Below are positions 36,726-45,110 of a DNA stretch of 64,000 nt, one piece after another; positions within the stretch are counted from its first letter, which is position 1; every line of letters begins with the position of its first letter. Both the position numbers and the translations under genes were made by a program. Source of the DNA: Bacteroidota bacterium (GTDB lineage: Bacteria > Bacteroidota > Ignavibacteria > Ignavibacteriales > Ignavibacteriaceae); contig JAIUOE010000002.1 in NCBI GenBank assembly GCA_020161395.1, positions 372,001 to 436,000 of the forward strand, read 5' to 3'. Below the pieces are notes generated by a model. That model worked only from the letters and a program-made list of their open reading frames with translations, was not told the DNA's origin and made no database searches.

Positions 36726-36775
36726 GGTCGTGATTTGTGCGTATTGCAAGCGACCTTAAATAATTTGCTAAAAAG
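36726..36775 (+). promoter_or_regulatory. SAM-II riboswitch aptamer upstream of metK
   Basis: P1 stem GGTCG/CGACC (36726-36730 with 36751-36755) encloses TGATTTGTGCGTATTGCAAG, and the 3' strand ends in GCTAAAAAG (36767-36775). The combination TGATTT, GTATTGCAAGCG and GCTAAAAAG matches the conserved core of SAM-II riboswitches, whose H-type pseudoknot binds SAM. The gene behind it is metK, the SAM synthetase, as expected. The aptamer ends 87 bases before the start codon, so the output step is not the simple ribosome-site masking known for some SAM-II RNAs. Confidence 0.8.
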
Positions 36776-36862
36776 TACCCCGAGATACACCTCCCCGCTT
36801 TTTTCGCACATAACTAATTCCAAAAATGATTGAATTTTTCAAAAAAAACAAAAGGAATAATT

Positions 36863-38026
36863 ATGTCCAACGAATTTTATTTTACATCCGAGTCAGTTTC
36901 CGAAGGTCACCCCGATAAAGTTGCCGATCAGATATCCGATGCCGTGCTCGATAACTGCCTGGCTCATGACCCGAACTCAAGAGTTGCATGCGAAACACTC
37001 ATCGGGAAAAACCTGGTAGTATTGACAGGTGAAATCACCTCAAGCCACAAACCCGATTACGAAAAAATTGTCAGAGATACACTAAGGAAAATTGGTTACA
37101 GCAAAAATTTCCCCGGAATCGACCCCGATGCCTGCACCGTCATCATCAATATCGTAAAACAGGTCGAAGAGATCAACCAGGGAGTTGACCAGGCTTCAGG
37201 TAACACGGGAGCCGGTGACCAGGGAATAATGTTTGGCTATGCCACAAATGAAACTGATGAATACCTGCCCGTAACTTTGGCCTTGTCGCACAGAATATTA
37301 AAAGAGCTTGCCCGTATCAGACACGCCGGTGAGGTGGATTGGCTCCGTCCCGATGCAAAGTCACAGGTGACTGTACGGTATGAAGACGGCAAACCGGTTG
37401 CGATAAACACAATAGTGGTCTCGACACAGCACTCTGAAAAGATTGCACAGACAGAAATAAGGGATTTCCTGACAAAACGGGTGATTGAAAACGGTAAAAT
37501 TATCCCGCAGGAGCTTTTGAAGGAGGGATACAAATTACATGTGAATCCGACGGGTGCTTTTACAGAAGGTGGTCCCGTCGCGGATGCCGGACTGACAGGA
37601 AGAAAAATAATAGTTGATACCTATGGAGGTGCTGCTCCCCATGGTGGTGGTGCCTTTTCGGGGAAAGACTACACAAAAGTGGACCGCTCGGCGGCGTACA
37701 TCGCCCGTTATGCTGCCAAGAATGTGGTAGCCGCCGGTCTGGCTGACAAGTGCACCATCCAGCTATCTTATGCAATTGGAGTCACCGAACCAATTTCGAT
37801 ACTGATCGATACCCATGGAACGGGAAAAAACGACGAAAATGAAATAAGCGATGCAGTGAAAAAGGTGTTTGATTTCAGTCCAAAAGGGATAATCGAAACA
37901 CTTCGATTGAAAAGACCGGTTTATGCAAAGACGGCTGCTTACGGACATTTTGGAAGAGATGATGAAGATTTTACCTGGGAAAAAACAGATAAGGTTGATC
38001 AACTGAAAAGTCTGCTGAATAAATAA
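36863..38026 (+). CDS. metK: S-adenosylmethionine synthetase
   Basis: Makes SAM from methionine and ATP, 387 residues. Family signatures are SESVSEGHPDKVADQISDAVLD at the N-terminus, the GAGDQGIMFGYA block, and the later GGAAPHGGGAFSGKD phosphate loop. The ATG at 36863 is preceded by AAAGGA; the frame extends upstream through an unlikely TTG. The leader carries two SAM-II-type elements and a terminator, so excess SAM should lower its own synthesis. A strong hairpin follows the stop. Confidence 0.97.
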   Translation: MSNEFYFTSESVSEGHPDKVADQISDAVLDNCLAHDPNSRVACETLIGKNLVVLTGEITSSHKPDYEKIVRDTLRKIGYSKNFPGIDPDACTVIINIVKQVEEINQGVDQASGNTGAGDQGIMFGYATNETDEYLPVTLALSHRILKELARIRHAGEVDWLRPDAKSQVTVRYEDGKPVAINTIVVSTQHSEKIAQTEIRDFLTKRVIENGKIIPQELLKEGYKLHVNPTGAFTEGGPVADAGLTGRKIIVDTYGGAAPHGGGAFSGKDYTKVDRSAAYIARYAAKNVVAAGLADKCTIQLSYAIGVTEPISILIDTHGTGKNDENEISDAVKKVFDFSPKGIIETLRLKRPVYAKTAAYGHFGRDDEDFTWEKTDKVDQLKSLLNK

Positions 38027-38047
38027 AAAAAGATAAAATATATTCGC

Positions 38048-38079
38048 CCCGGGAGTTCTGCTCCGTGGTAACTCCCGGG
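38048..38079. terminator. 10-bp perfect hairpin after metK
   Basis: CCCGGGAGTT and its exact complement AACTCCCGGG flank a 12-base loop containing GCTCCGTG. No T-run follows on the plus strand. The loop resembles that of the hairpin at 39427-39463. Confidence 0.6.
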
Positions 38080-38120
38080 ATTAAATTAACAGATGTTAAG
38101 ATAAATTACAGAGGTTGCTG

Positions 38121-38759
38121 ATGTATCCAATAAACCGCGTTTTAAAGTGCCGGGTTGAAGAACTTGGCTTGACAAAAAAAGAAATTGCCGAAAAGATGGG
38201 CTACAAAAATCTCTCAAAAGGGATTTCAAAAGTCCATGACCTTGTTTACCGTGACTACTACTCCCCCTTTTTCCTGAAACAGTTTCTCGAAGTGGTGCCC
38301 GTGGACGAATTTGTCCTCGAGCTTGCTGTGGAAGCCACCGAGTCGATATTCGCCCTGAGAAAAAAAATTGAAACCGAAAGAGACAGGACATACGACTATG
38401 AAGAGGCAGTGCTGATTGAGAGAACTGTTGACCCCTACATCCTGAGAAGAACGCAGCGAAAAGTCTCCCCCTGGGCTTTTCAGAATCCGAAGAACAGATG
38501 GATGATGCCGAAATTATGTCCCTCGTTCCTCGGAACGATTAAAGACCTTGGCAGAGCCGAGGCACTTGCACTCGTGAAGGAGTTTATCAAGGAGGATTTT
38601 GCCGCCACAGGGGGTTCGGTAAGAGAAGCCGGGAAAATAATCTGCTACTACTTTGTCCGCGATTTTAGAACAGCCTGCCAGCTCGATACCGAGGGGAATG
38701 TTATCAGACCAAATGTAAGGCTGGTTTCGGGCGAAATCGTAGAGTGGTCACGCTATTAA
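38121..38759 (+). CDS. Unknown protein, paralog of the next gene
   Basis: A 212-residue protein of no family I recognise. The first 100 residues (MYPINRVLKCRVEELGLTKKEIAEKMGYKNLSKG...) resemble an XRE-type helix-turn-helix and align with the next gene product: MYPINR, G-x-x-K-x-E-x-A-x-K, KG, Y-x-P, VPV and EA-x-E-x-I are shared. The C-terminal part shares ALVKEFIKEDFA with the paralog's LVKELILEDFA. A coiled-coil-like stretch lies between. AGAGG precedes the ATG; the upstream in-frame TTG is less likely. It may bind DNA; function unknown. Confidence 0.75.
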   Translation: MYPINRVLKCRVEELGLTKKEIAEKMGYKNLSKGISKVHDLVYRDYYSPFFLKQFLEVVPVDEFVLELAVEATESIFALRKKIETERDRTYDYEEAVLIERTVDPYILRRTQRKVSPWAFQNPKNRWMMPKLCPSFLGTIKDLGRAEALALVKEFIKEDFAATGGSVREAGKIICYYFVRDFRTACQLDTEGNVIRPNVRLVSGEIVEWSRY

Positions 38760-38811
38760 TCCGGTTTTTGAAAAAATAATATTTGAGCATTAAACAGAAG
38801 GAGAATTTGAT

Positions 38812-39420
38812 ATGTACCCGATAAACAGAATAATTGCCGCAAGAATGACTGATCACGGTATCAGCAAAAGAGAGCTGGCTAAAAAAATCTATCATAAAAA
38901 AGCTGAAAAAGGTCTGAAAATCATTAACGATTTTTTGTATAACGACCGCTACAACCCGGAACTTGTGCAGCAGCTTTTACAGTATGTACCCGTTGAGGGT
39001 TACATTGTGGAGGCTTTCCTCGAAGCGGGAGAACAGATTAAAAGACTGCATGACAAACTCGCCGAGGAGAGGGCAAAGCAGAGCGAACAAAGAGCCATCA
39101 GAAGACAGATGAAAAACTTTGAACCCAAGTTGATAAGAATCCCCGCAGAGTTTGAGGCAACTGAAAAAGCCAAAAAGTCGATGTTTCGAAAATACCCGCT
39201 CGAAATTTATCTGTTTACCAGGGATGAGATTCAAAAACGCTCCTGGAATAACCAACTGGAGCTTGTTAAGGAACTGATACTTGAGGATTTTGCCCTCTAT
39301 GGGAACAAAAAGTTTACCCCCTACGACATTACGGGATATCTATTCCATAAGGAATATTTCGAGAAGTATGAATTTAATGTAGAAGGCGAACTGACATACT
39401 TCGACAACAGGTTGGATTAA
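38812..39420 (+). CDS. Unknown protein, paralog of the previous gene
   Basis: A 202-residue protein with the same N-terminal pattern as its upstream neighbour (MYPINRIIAARMTDHGISKRELAKKIYHKKAEKG), a charged helical middle (EEERAKQSEQRAI-type) and a similar C-terminal LVKELILEDFALYG block. A clear AAGGAG Shine-Dalgarno precedes the ATG. The pair most likely arose by tandem duplication and diverged. A hairpin follows the stop. Function unknown; a DNA-binding role is only suggested by the helix-turn-helix-like start. Confidence 0.75.
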   Translation: MYPINRIIAARMTDHGISKRELAKKIYHKKAEKGLKIINDFLYNDRYNPELVQQLLQYVPVEGYIVEAFLEAGEQIKRLHDKLAEERAKQSEQRAIRRQMKNFEPKLIRIPAEFEATEKAKKSMFRKYPLEIYLFTRDEIQKRSWNNQLELVKELILEDFALYGNKKFTPYDITGYLFHKEYFEKYEFNVEGELTYFDNRLD

Positions 39421-39426
39421 AATCCT

Positions 39427-39463
39427 GTTCTCCGGGGCATCCGCTCCGTGTGTCCCGGGGAAC
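39427..39463. terminator. Hairpin after the second paralog
   Basis: GTTCTCCGGG pairs with CCCGGGGAAC (10 pairs, one G-T) around a loop containing CCGCTCCGTG. A T-rich stretch (CTCTTCTTTCTATTAT) follows, so it likely ends transcription. The loop word GCTCCGTG is shared with the hairpin after metK. Confidence 0.6.
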
Positions 39464-39521
39464 TCTTCTTTCTATTATACTAAACCGTTTATATTGGATT
39501 ATCAACACAGGAGGATTTGAA

Positions 39522-39779
39522 ATGTATCGATTTGTAATGTTTCTTGTCTCGGCAGTCATTTATATATATATCGGTGTGTGGTTTTTCCTCGCAATAGTGG
39601 CTTTTATGATTGTCGTCTGGTTCATGTTGATTCTGTGGAACCGGGTGCTCTCCGAGATTTTGCCCCTCCCCGAAATCGGCTGGTTTGGGGGGATAATTTT
39701 CACAATTTTTGTGATTGTCATATCGACGACGCTCTGGGGTTTTTGGGTTTTAGCTACTCTTCCCCATGTCGCGAAATAA
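39522..39779 (+). CDS. Small membrane protein
   Basis: An 85-residue protein with two to three hydrophobic helices (FVMFLVSAVIYIYIGVWFFL, IVAFMIVVWFMLIL, IIFTIFVIVISTTLWGFWVL). AGGAGG precedes the ATG at 39522. The frame extends upstream through the preceding hairpin, which is unlikely to be translated. No family recognised. Confidence 0.65.
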   Translation: MYRFVMFLVSAVIYIYIGVWFFLAIVAFMIVVWFMLILWNRVLSEILPLPEIGWFGGIIFTIFVIVISTTLWGFWVLATLPHVAK

Positions 39780-39836
39780 AAATATTCTCATTATTTTGGT
39801 GACGGACGAGACGGCACAATACTATTTACAAATCGC

Positions 39837-39844
39837 TATATTTG
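39837..39844 (+). promoter_or_regulatory. TATATTTG -7 box for the AAA-ATPase gene
   Basis: TATATTTG matches TAnnTTTG exactly and lies 29 bases before the ATG at 39874. It supports that start over an upstream in-frame ATG at 39766, which lies before the promoter and overlaps the preceding gene. Confidence 0.55.
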
Positions 39845-39873
39845 TGCATGCGAACTATAAAAAATCCGACAAA

Positions 39874-41592
39874 ATGAAAAAGCTAATTCCTTCAAAATCT
39901 GCCAACTTTACTGCTCTCGTCAACGGAAATGCGTTTTATGTTGACAAAACAGCATTTATTAAAGAATTAGAGCAACTGAGCGATAAATACCTCTTCTTTC
40001 TCCGTCCAAGGAGATTCGGGAAATCTTTACTTCTTTCAACATTTGAACATTATTACGGAATTCAACATAAAGACAACTTTGAGAAACTTTTTGGTGGTTT
40101 TCACATCGGCAAACCCGGAAACAGTACACCACTAAAAAACAGCTACTATATTCTCCCCTTCAATTTCAGCGGGATAAAAACAGAGATTGAGTCTGAGATT
40201 TTTTATCATTTCACAATGGAAGTAAAAGGTTCCGTCGAGTCATTTCTTAAAAGATATGACCTTCTGTCTGAAAGCGACAGGCAGGATATCCTCTCAGTCG
40301 ATGATGCCATCGCGATAATACGGAAGTTGTTCCATAAATTGGAATCTGCCGGTTTATCTAACAAATTGTATATTCTTATCGACGAATACGATCATTTCAC
40401 CAACGAACTATTCTCATTCAATGAGGATTACTTTAAAGAAATAGTTTCGGGTAACGGCTGGGTTCGTAAATTTTATGAAGTAATCAAACAATTTACAGGT
40501 TCGGGACTCATCGACCGTTTTTTTGCGACGGGAGTCACACCCGTAACTCTCGACAGCATGACAAGCGGGTTCAACATCGGATTGAATATCACCTTGGACC
40601 CCAGATTCAATAACCTCGCCGGGTTTACAGAGGCTGAGTTAAAAGAACTTATTATCGGTACAATTTATGAAGAGGGTAAATTTGATCTTGATAAACTGCT
40701 CCTCGACATGCGTGCCTGGTTTAACGGGAGCCGGTTCAACCGCAGCGGAGGTGAAAGACTCTACAATCCTCAACTCGTTTTAAGTTTCCTTGCGGCTTTT
40801 AGTGTTGGTTACACCTACCCCGCTGAAATAACCGATAATAATGTTACAAGCGACTGGAAAAAGATAAGCAACATTCTGGCTAAACTTCCAAAAAAAGACA
40901 GAGATTCGATCGTTGAAGAAGTTTACATTAATGAAGCTATCGAGGGTGGTCTCGCCACTCAATTCAACCTTGAAATGCCTTACAGAAGAGCTGACGCTAT
41001 ATCGGTTCTTTACTACAACGGACTCCTTACCATTGACAAAGAAGAGTACGGCATCATCAGGTTTGTAATCCCCAATTATGTCATTAAAACCATTTATTGG
41101 GAATATCTGCGGGCAAAATATGAGATTGAAGAAAATATCGCTTTTGATCTCTCCGAAAAAGCACCGATCTTCAAACAAATGGCAGGTGAAGGTAAAATCG
41201 ATCTTCTTGTGGAGGAAGTGTCAAAAATCATGGAACCTTTAAGAGACAACGATTTTCAGAACTTCAGAGAGAGCAACATAAAGATGATTGTTATCTCCAT
41301 ACTTTCACTGAACAAAATCTTCATCATCGACAGCGAAAGAGAGATTTCGAACGGTAGACTTGATTTGTTACTCACAAAATATGAACACTACGATTCAAAA
41401 TTCCAGTTTCTGATTGAATTCAAATATGTCAAGATAAAAGACGAAGCAAAATACGAACAAATAAAGAATGAGGGGATCGCACAGCTTCAAAAATATAAAT
41501 CATCCGATGAAATAAACCGCCTTGAAAACCTTAAATGCTACCTTGTACTCTTCAGCAACAAAAGAAAGGGAGAAGCGTTTTTAATCCAATAA
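39874..41592 (+). CDS. AAA-ATPase-like / PD-(D/E)XK nuclease domain protein
   Basis: A 572-residue protein of a family (AAA-ATPase-like plus DUF1703) that is frequent in Bacteroidota genomes. The N-terminal nucleotide-binding site is LRPRRFGKSLLL and the Walker B-like motif is ILIDEYDHF. The C-terminus has a nuclease-like block NGRLDLLLTK...FQFLIEFKYVK with the D and ExK residues of the PD-(D/E)XK fold. The biological role of the family is not established; defence or mobile-DNA functions have been suggested. The ATG lies just after a TAnnTTTG promoter. Confidence 0.85.
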   Translation: MKKLIPSKSANFTALVNGNAFYVDKTAFIKELEQLSDKYLFFLRPRRFGKSLLLSTFEHYYGIQHKDNFEKLFGGFHIGKPGNSTPLKNSYYILPFNFSGIKTEIESEIFYHFTMEVKGSVESFLKRYDLLSESDRQDILSVDDAIAIIRKLFHKLESAGLSNKLYILIDEYDHFTNELFSFNEDYFKEIVSGNGWVRKFYEVIKQFTGSGLIDRFFATGVTPVTLDSMTSGFNIGLNITLDPRFNNLAGFTEAELKELIIGTIYEEGKFDLDKLLLDMRAWFNGSRFNRSGGERLYNPQLVLSFLAAFSVGYTYPAEITDNNVTSDWKKISNILAKLPKKDRDSIVEEVYINEAIEGGLATQFNLEMPYRRADAISVLYYNGLLTIDKEEYGIIRFVIPNYVIKTIYWEYLRAKYEIEENIAFDLSEKAPIFKQMAGEGKIDLLVEEVSKIMEPLRDNDFQNFRESNIKMIVISILSLNKIFIIDSEREISNGRLDLLLTKYEHYDSKFQFLIEFKYVKIKDEAKYEQIKNEGIAQLQKYKSSDEINRLENLKCYLVLFSNKRKGEAFLIQ

Positions 41593-41603
41593 TGCAATAA
41601 TGC

Positions 41604-41632
41604 AAAAATCCAATAATGATTGTGGATTTTTT
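41604..41632 (+). terminator. Terminator after the AAA-ATPase gene
   Basis: AAATCCA (41606-41612) pairs with TGGATTT (41623-41629) and Ts follow. The 5' arm lies in a short AATAATG repeat that begins at the gene's stop codon. Confidence 0.55.
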
Positions 41633-41851
41633 AAATTGTTTACTTCTAAACAGGGGTTTTAAATTTCCATTTTAAGATTGATTCAACCAACAGTAATCTC
41701 ATTTCACCCGCTATCATCATTTTAGTTCGATGATACATATCTGCTGTACACCACACCTTTAAACATGCATATTTCGCCCAGTTAATAATTAATTTATTGT
41801 AATCGATATCCTGTTCTGAAGAGATCAAACAAACAAAACCGGGAGTTCATT

Positions 41852-42262
41852 ATGCGAACCAGAATTTTATCCTTCATCCTTTTTGCTCTGCTTTTTGCAG
41901 CTTTTGTTGCACCTGAAATCAGTGCAAACAACACACCAAAAAAATCCGACTCTTACAAAAAAGCCGAATTAAACTACATCCACGGAGTCGAATCAGACAA
42001 TGCGGGACTGAGAGTAAGTGCAAGTTACTTCCTTGGCGAAATGCAGAGTGAGGCAGCAGTTATACCATTGTTAAGAGTATTGAAAAACTGTACAGATGAG
42101 GAATGCAGAATTGCTGCGGCACTTGCCCTTGTCAAAATAGGCGATGCCAGAGGTGTTTACGCAGTAAAGAAGGCTGCTGAATTTGATGACAGTAAACGCG
42201 TGAGAGACCTTTGCTGGAAGTTTTACATGTCTACTGTCAAGGCAGGAGCATCCAGATTCTAA
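41852..42262 (+). CDS. Exported HEAT-repeat protein
   Basis: A 136-residue protein with a signal peptide (first about 25 residues) and two or three HEAT-like helical pairs (LRVSASYFLGEMQSEAAVIPLLRVLKN, CRIAAALALVKIGDARGVYAVKKAAEFD). HEAT repeats usually bind other proteins. GGGAG lies upstream of the ATG. A bidirectional terminator separates it from lptB. Confidence 0.8.
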   Translation: MRTRILSFILFALLFAAFVAPEISANNTPKKSDSYKKAELNYIHGVESDNAGLRVSASYFLGEMQSEAAVIPLLRVLKNCTDEECRIAAALALVKIGDARGVYAVKKAAEFDDSKRVRDLCWKFYMSTVKAGASRF

Positions 42263-42286
42263 CTTCGGGACCTCAATCCTGAAGAT

Positions 42287-42323
42287 AAGGCGTGTCCCAT
42301 GCTTTCCGGGATGCGCCTTTTTT
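42287..42323. terminator. Bidirectional terminator between convergent genes
   Basis: AAGGCG..CGCCTT stem extended inside by TCCC/GGGA with a 9-base loop, followed by six Ts on the plus strand. It lies between the HEAT gene and lptB, which converge. Confidence 0.75.
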
Positions 42324-43056
42324 AATATCTGTCCAATTTGAAGTTTTCGCCCAGATACATCTTCCTTACCTCTTCGTCTTCAGCAAGTTCGTTCGCACCC
42401 CCCGAACGGAAAATAACTCCCGAAATTAAGATATATGCCTTGTCAACGATACTTAAAGTTTCATGCACATTGTGATCTGTAATCAGGACACCAATACCGC
42501 GGTTCTTCAGTCCGGCTACAATCTGCATGATATCTTCAACTGCAATCGGATCAACTCCCGCAAACGGTTCATCGAGGAGGATAAATCCCGGGTCAGTGCA
42601 GAGGGCACGGGCTATTTCAGTCCTTCTTCTTTCGCCACCACTAAGCTGATAGCCAAGGCTTTTTCTGATGTGTGTTATTCGAAAATCTTCCAGGAGTGAT
42701 TCAAGTTTTTCCTTTCGTTCCTGAGAAGTCATCGGAAGCATTTGAAGTATTCCCTTGATGTTATCTTCAACGGAGAGTTTCCTGAATATGGAGGCTTCCT
42801 GAGGCAGATAACCAATACCAAGGCGTGCCCTTTTATACATCGGATAGGATGATATCTCGGTATCATCGAGAAAGACTCTTCCCTCATTCGGTTTAATCAT
42901 CCCGACCATCATGTAAAAAGTTGTTGTTTTGCCCGCTCCGTTAGGACCCAGCAATCCGACGATCTCGCCTCTCGAAACAGATATTGAAACCTTGTTTACA
43001 ACTGTTCGCTTTTTATAGATTTTTACTAAATTATCGCTGCTTAGATTTTCCGGCAT
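42322..43056 (-). CDS. lptB: LPS export ABC transporter ATPase LptB
   Basis: Cytoplasmic ATPase of the LPS export system, 244 residues. Walker A is GPNGAGKTT, signature [15 protein letters not shown], Walker [14 protein letters not shown], with the LptB-typical H after [11 protein letters not shown]. It is the last gene of the envelope operon and overlaps the OstA-like gene by 26 bases. The permeases LptF/LptG and the outer-membrane LptD are not in the window. Confidence 0.95.
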   Translation of the reverse strand: MPENLSSDNLVKIYKKRTVVNKVSISVSRGEIVGLLGPNGAGKTTTFYMMVGMIKPNEGRVFLDDTEISSYPMYKRARLGIGYLPQEASIFRKLSVEDNIKGILQMLPMTSQERKEKLESLLEDFRITHIRKSLGYQLSGGERRRTEIARALCTDPGFILLDEPFAGVDPIAVEDIMQIVAGLKNRGIGVLITDHNVHETLSIVDKAYILISGVIFRSGGANELAEDEEVRKMYLGENFKLDRY

Positions 43057-44524
43057 AAAAAGGGTGCTCTACTTCCCGTATCTTGTTTAAAAATTCTCCA
43101 AAATGCTCCTTCTTCACGGGAGCCTTCCCGTAATCCATATATGTTGGAAGGAAATACTTCTTTTCGTTTCCCTTCACCAGATTTTCGGGATAATATTCGC
43201 TCACCGGATCACCATATAACCGGACATCCTCTACCTTGTTACTGTCAAAAGTAATTATCGCACTGTTGGAACTTGAGCGAATCAGTCCGTTCGGTGCCCC
43301 TTCATCGTAAACGAAATAGAAACTTAAAACATTCTCATAGATGTTGGTTTGTTTAAGCCTCCCCTCATCAAAACTCATGACAACATCCTTGCCCGAAACC
43401 TGATCATATCTGAATTCACCATTCTTTGAGATGATGAGACTGTTCTTTTTGATGAGTACTTTTTCAGCTTTTTTATTTTTTATAAAAAGATTTACCGTAT
43501 CACCGGAAAGTTGTGATTTTTCGAACCAGAGGACCGGCGGAATTTTCTCGCCTCCCTTTTTGTAGGTATAGATTGCCTCGGGTGCTTCGGTATACTCGGT
43601 ATATGAATTTTTCGATGCAAAATCCCCTTTAATAATCACAACTGAATCGTATGCAATCATTTTTACGCTGTCTCTCGTTGTGAAAGATTCCAGTTTTAAT
43701 GCGCGAATGAGTAGTGTATCGACTGTGCTTCCTGCCGTATCAATCTGCATCACAAATGGTGAACCTTCGACTATTGTGTGCTTCTCAGCTCTGAAGTCCT
43801 GTACATGCTCACCAAGAATCAGTGTGTTTTCTTCAAAATTTTTGATCTGGACATTACTCCATGCATCGGTCGTTCTGTTCTTCTGATCGTAAACCAGACT
43901 GTCAGCGAGGACAATTGTGGCGCTGTCCATCACAGTAACATTTCTGAAGGCATGTGTGACGAGTGTAATCCTGTTATGCACCAGACTGTCGGCATCGAGA
44001 GAGCTCGACTTGTCCCACAACCGCACACCGCCGGAGGCATAGGCAGTCTGTGTATTGCGGAAATAGATCAACTCCGAAGAGGTCATCGTACCTGTGCTGT
44101 CGTAGAGTCTGACATTCTTCACAAAACGGGCTTTCGTCTCGGTAAAGAGGTACTCCCCTGTTTCTGCTTTTAGAAAGACTTTTTTGTCATCAAGCTCGAC
44201 GGGTGTCGAGGCATAGGCTCTGCGGGTATTTCCGTAATAAAAACCCCTGTCCGTTTTAATCGTAAGTGTATCCTGAGTGATTACCACATTTCCAATCAGC
44301 TCGGCTTCATTTCTGTCGACAAAATGTACTGCAGAATCACAGGTAATTCTCACATTCAAGTGTGTAATTACCACATCACCGCCGAATCCTCTTATTTTTT
44401 CCTCATCGTTTTCCCTGCCCGTCATCCGCTCACCAGATATAACGATTTTCGGTTTGTCCTGAGAGAAAAGGAACACTCCGGGATAAATGATCAATACCGT
44501 GAGAATTACCAGAAGTTTATTCAT
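43031..44524 (-). CDS. OstA-like (LptA domain) LPS-transport protein
   Basis: A 497-residue exported protein with repeated OstA/LptA beta-jellyroll units: repeats such as [32 protein letters not shown] and [22 protein letters not shown] are visible throughout. E. coli LptA is only 185 residues; this long form is the OstA-like protein seen in Bacteroidota, probably bridging the periplasm. I chose the ATG at 44524, which starts the signal peptide ([22 protein letters not shown]); an in-frame GTG lies four codons upstream. Overlaps lptC by 8 bases and lptB by 26. Confidence 0.88.
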   Translation of the reverse strand: MNKLLVILTVLIIYPGVFLFSQDKPKIVISGERMTGRENDEEKIRGFGGDVVITHLNVRITCDSAVHFVDRNEAELIGNVVITQDTLTIKTDRGFYYGNTRRAYASTPVELDDKKVFLKAETGEYLFTETKARFVKNVRLYDSTGTMTSSELIYFRNTQTAYASGGVRLWDKSSSLDADSLVHNRITLVTHAFRNVTVMDSATIVLADSLVYDQKNRTTDAWSNVQIKNFEENTLILGEHVQDFRAEKHTIVEGSPFVMQIDTAGSTVDTLLIRALKLESFTTRDSVKMIAYDSVVIIKGDFASKNSYTEYTEAPEAIYTYKKGGEKIPPVLWFEKSQLSGDTVNLFIKNKKAEKVLIKKNSLIISKNGEFRYDQVSGKDVVMSFDEGRLKQTNIYENVLSFYFVYDEGAPNGLIRSSSNSAIITFDSNKVEDVRLYGDPVSEYYPENLVKGNEKKYFLPTYMDYGKAPVKKEHFGEFLNKIREVEHPFYAGKSKQR

Positions 44525-45110
44525 CTCTGAATTCACTCCCCTCGGTAATCAGGGTAACTTTGTAGATTGTATAATTTCTCAATGACTGGTCCGATTCAAA
44601 ACCGTAGCCTTCAATATCTTCTGTTTTGGTCTTTATTTTCACGAATTCATCCGTCCAGATCTTTCTGTCGGAGTTTCTCCACATCAGTTTTTCCGATTTC
44701 AATACCATACCGCTGTCGTTTTCCACCACCACATTTCCATAAATAAAAACATCTTTTGTAACATCGTCAACTCTTCCGCTATCACCCGTAAGCACCGCTT
44801 CCACTTTTCCCTTTTCATTGTAAAAATCAACTCTTACCTTGTTCTCCAGAAGTGTTTCATTTCTCAAATAGTAAACCTTTATTACCCCGGAAGTGAGGGT
44901 TGCGACAACCTTTCCCGAATCAGTAAAGTTGATGGTGGAATTTATACTCTGCTGATCGGGCAACACCTCGGTTTTGATCCCTTTTTGAAGCGGATTCAAC
45001 TTTTCGGTACTGTCACAACCGGAAAGGAGAATCAACAGGAACAGCAAGGAAAAAATAACAGATGTCCGACACAAGATACCTGACGGATAAAGTCTGATAT
45101 CCAAATTCAT
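44517..45110 (-). CDS. lptC: LPS export protein LptC (lipoprotein form)
   Basis: Periplasmic bridge component, 197 residues. The N-terminus ends in a lipobox (LLLILLSGC) near residue 31, so it is a lipoprotein-type LptC as is common in Bacteroidota. The body has the jellyroll repeats VDFYNEKGKVEAVLTGDSGRVDDVTKDVFIYGNV. Its start overlaps the kdsD stop by 4 bases and its end overlaps the OstA-like gene. Confidence 0.88.
   Translation of the reverse strand: MNLDIRLYPSGILCRTSVIFSLLFLLILLSGCDSTEKLNPLQKGIKTEVLPDQQSINSTINFTDSGKVVATLTSGVIKVYYLRNETLLENKVRVDFYNEKGKVEAVLTGDSGRVDDVTKDVFIYGNVVVENDSGMVLKSEKLMWRNSDRKIWTDEFVKIKTKTEDIEGYGFESDQSLRNYTIYKVTLITEGSEFRDE

Noticed and set aside
39766-39873. Longer start for the AAA-ATPase gene
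   Set aside because: The extra 36 residues overlap the preceding gene and the TATATTTG promoter; the family begins at the later ATG.
41646-41828. A 60-codon minus-strand frame between the AAA-ATPase and HEAT genes
   Set aside because: No Shine-Dalgarno, no recognisable domain and low-complexity AT-rich DNA; probably chance.
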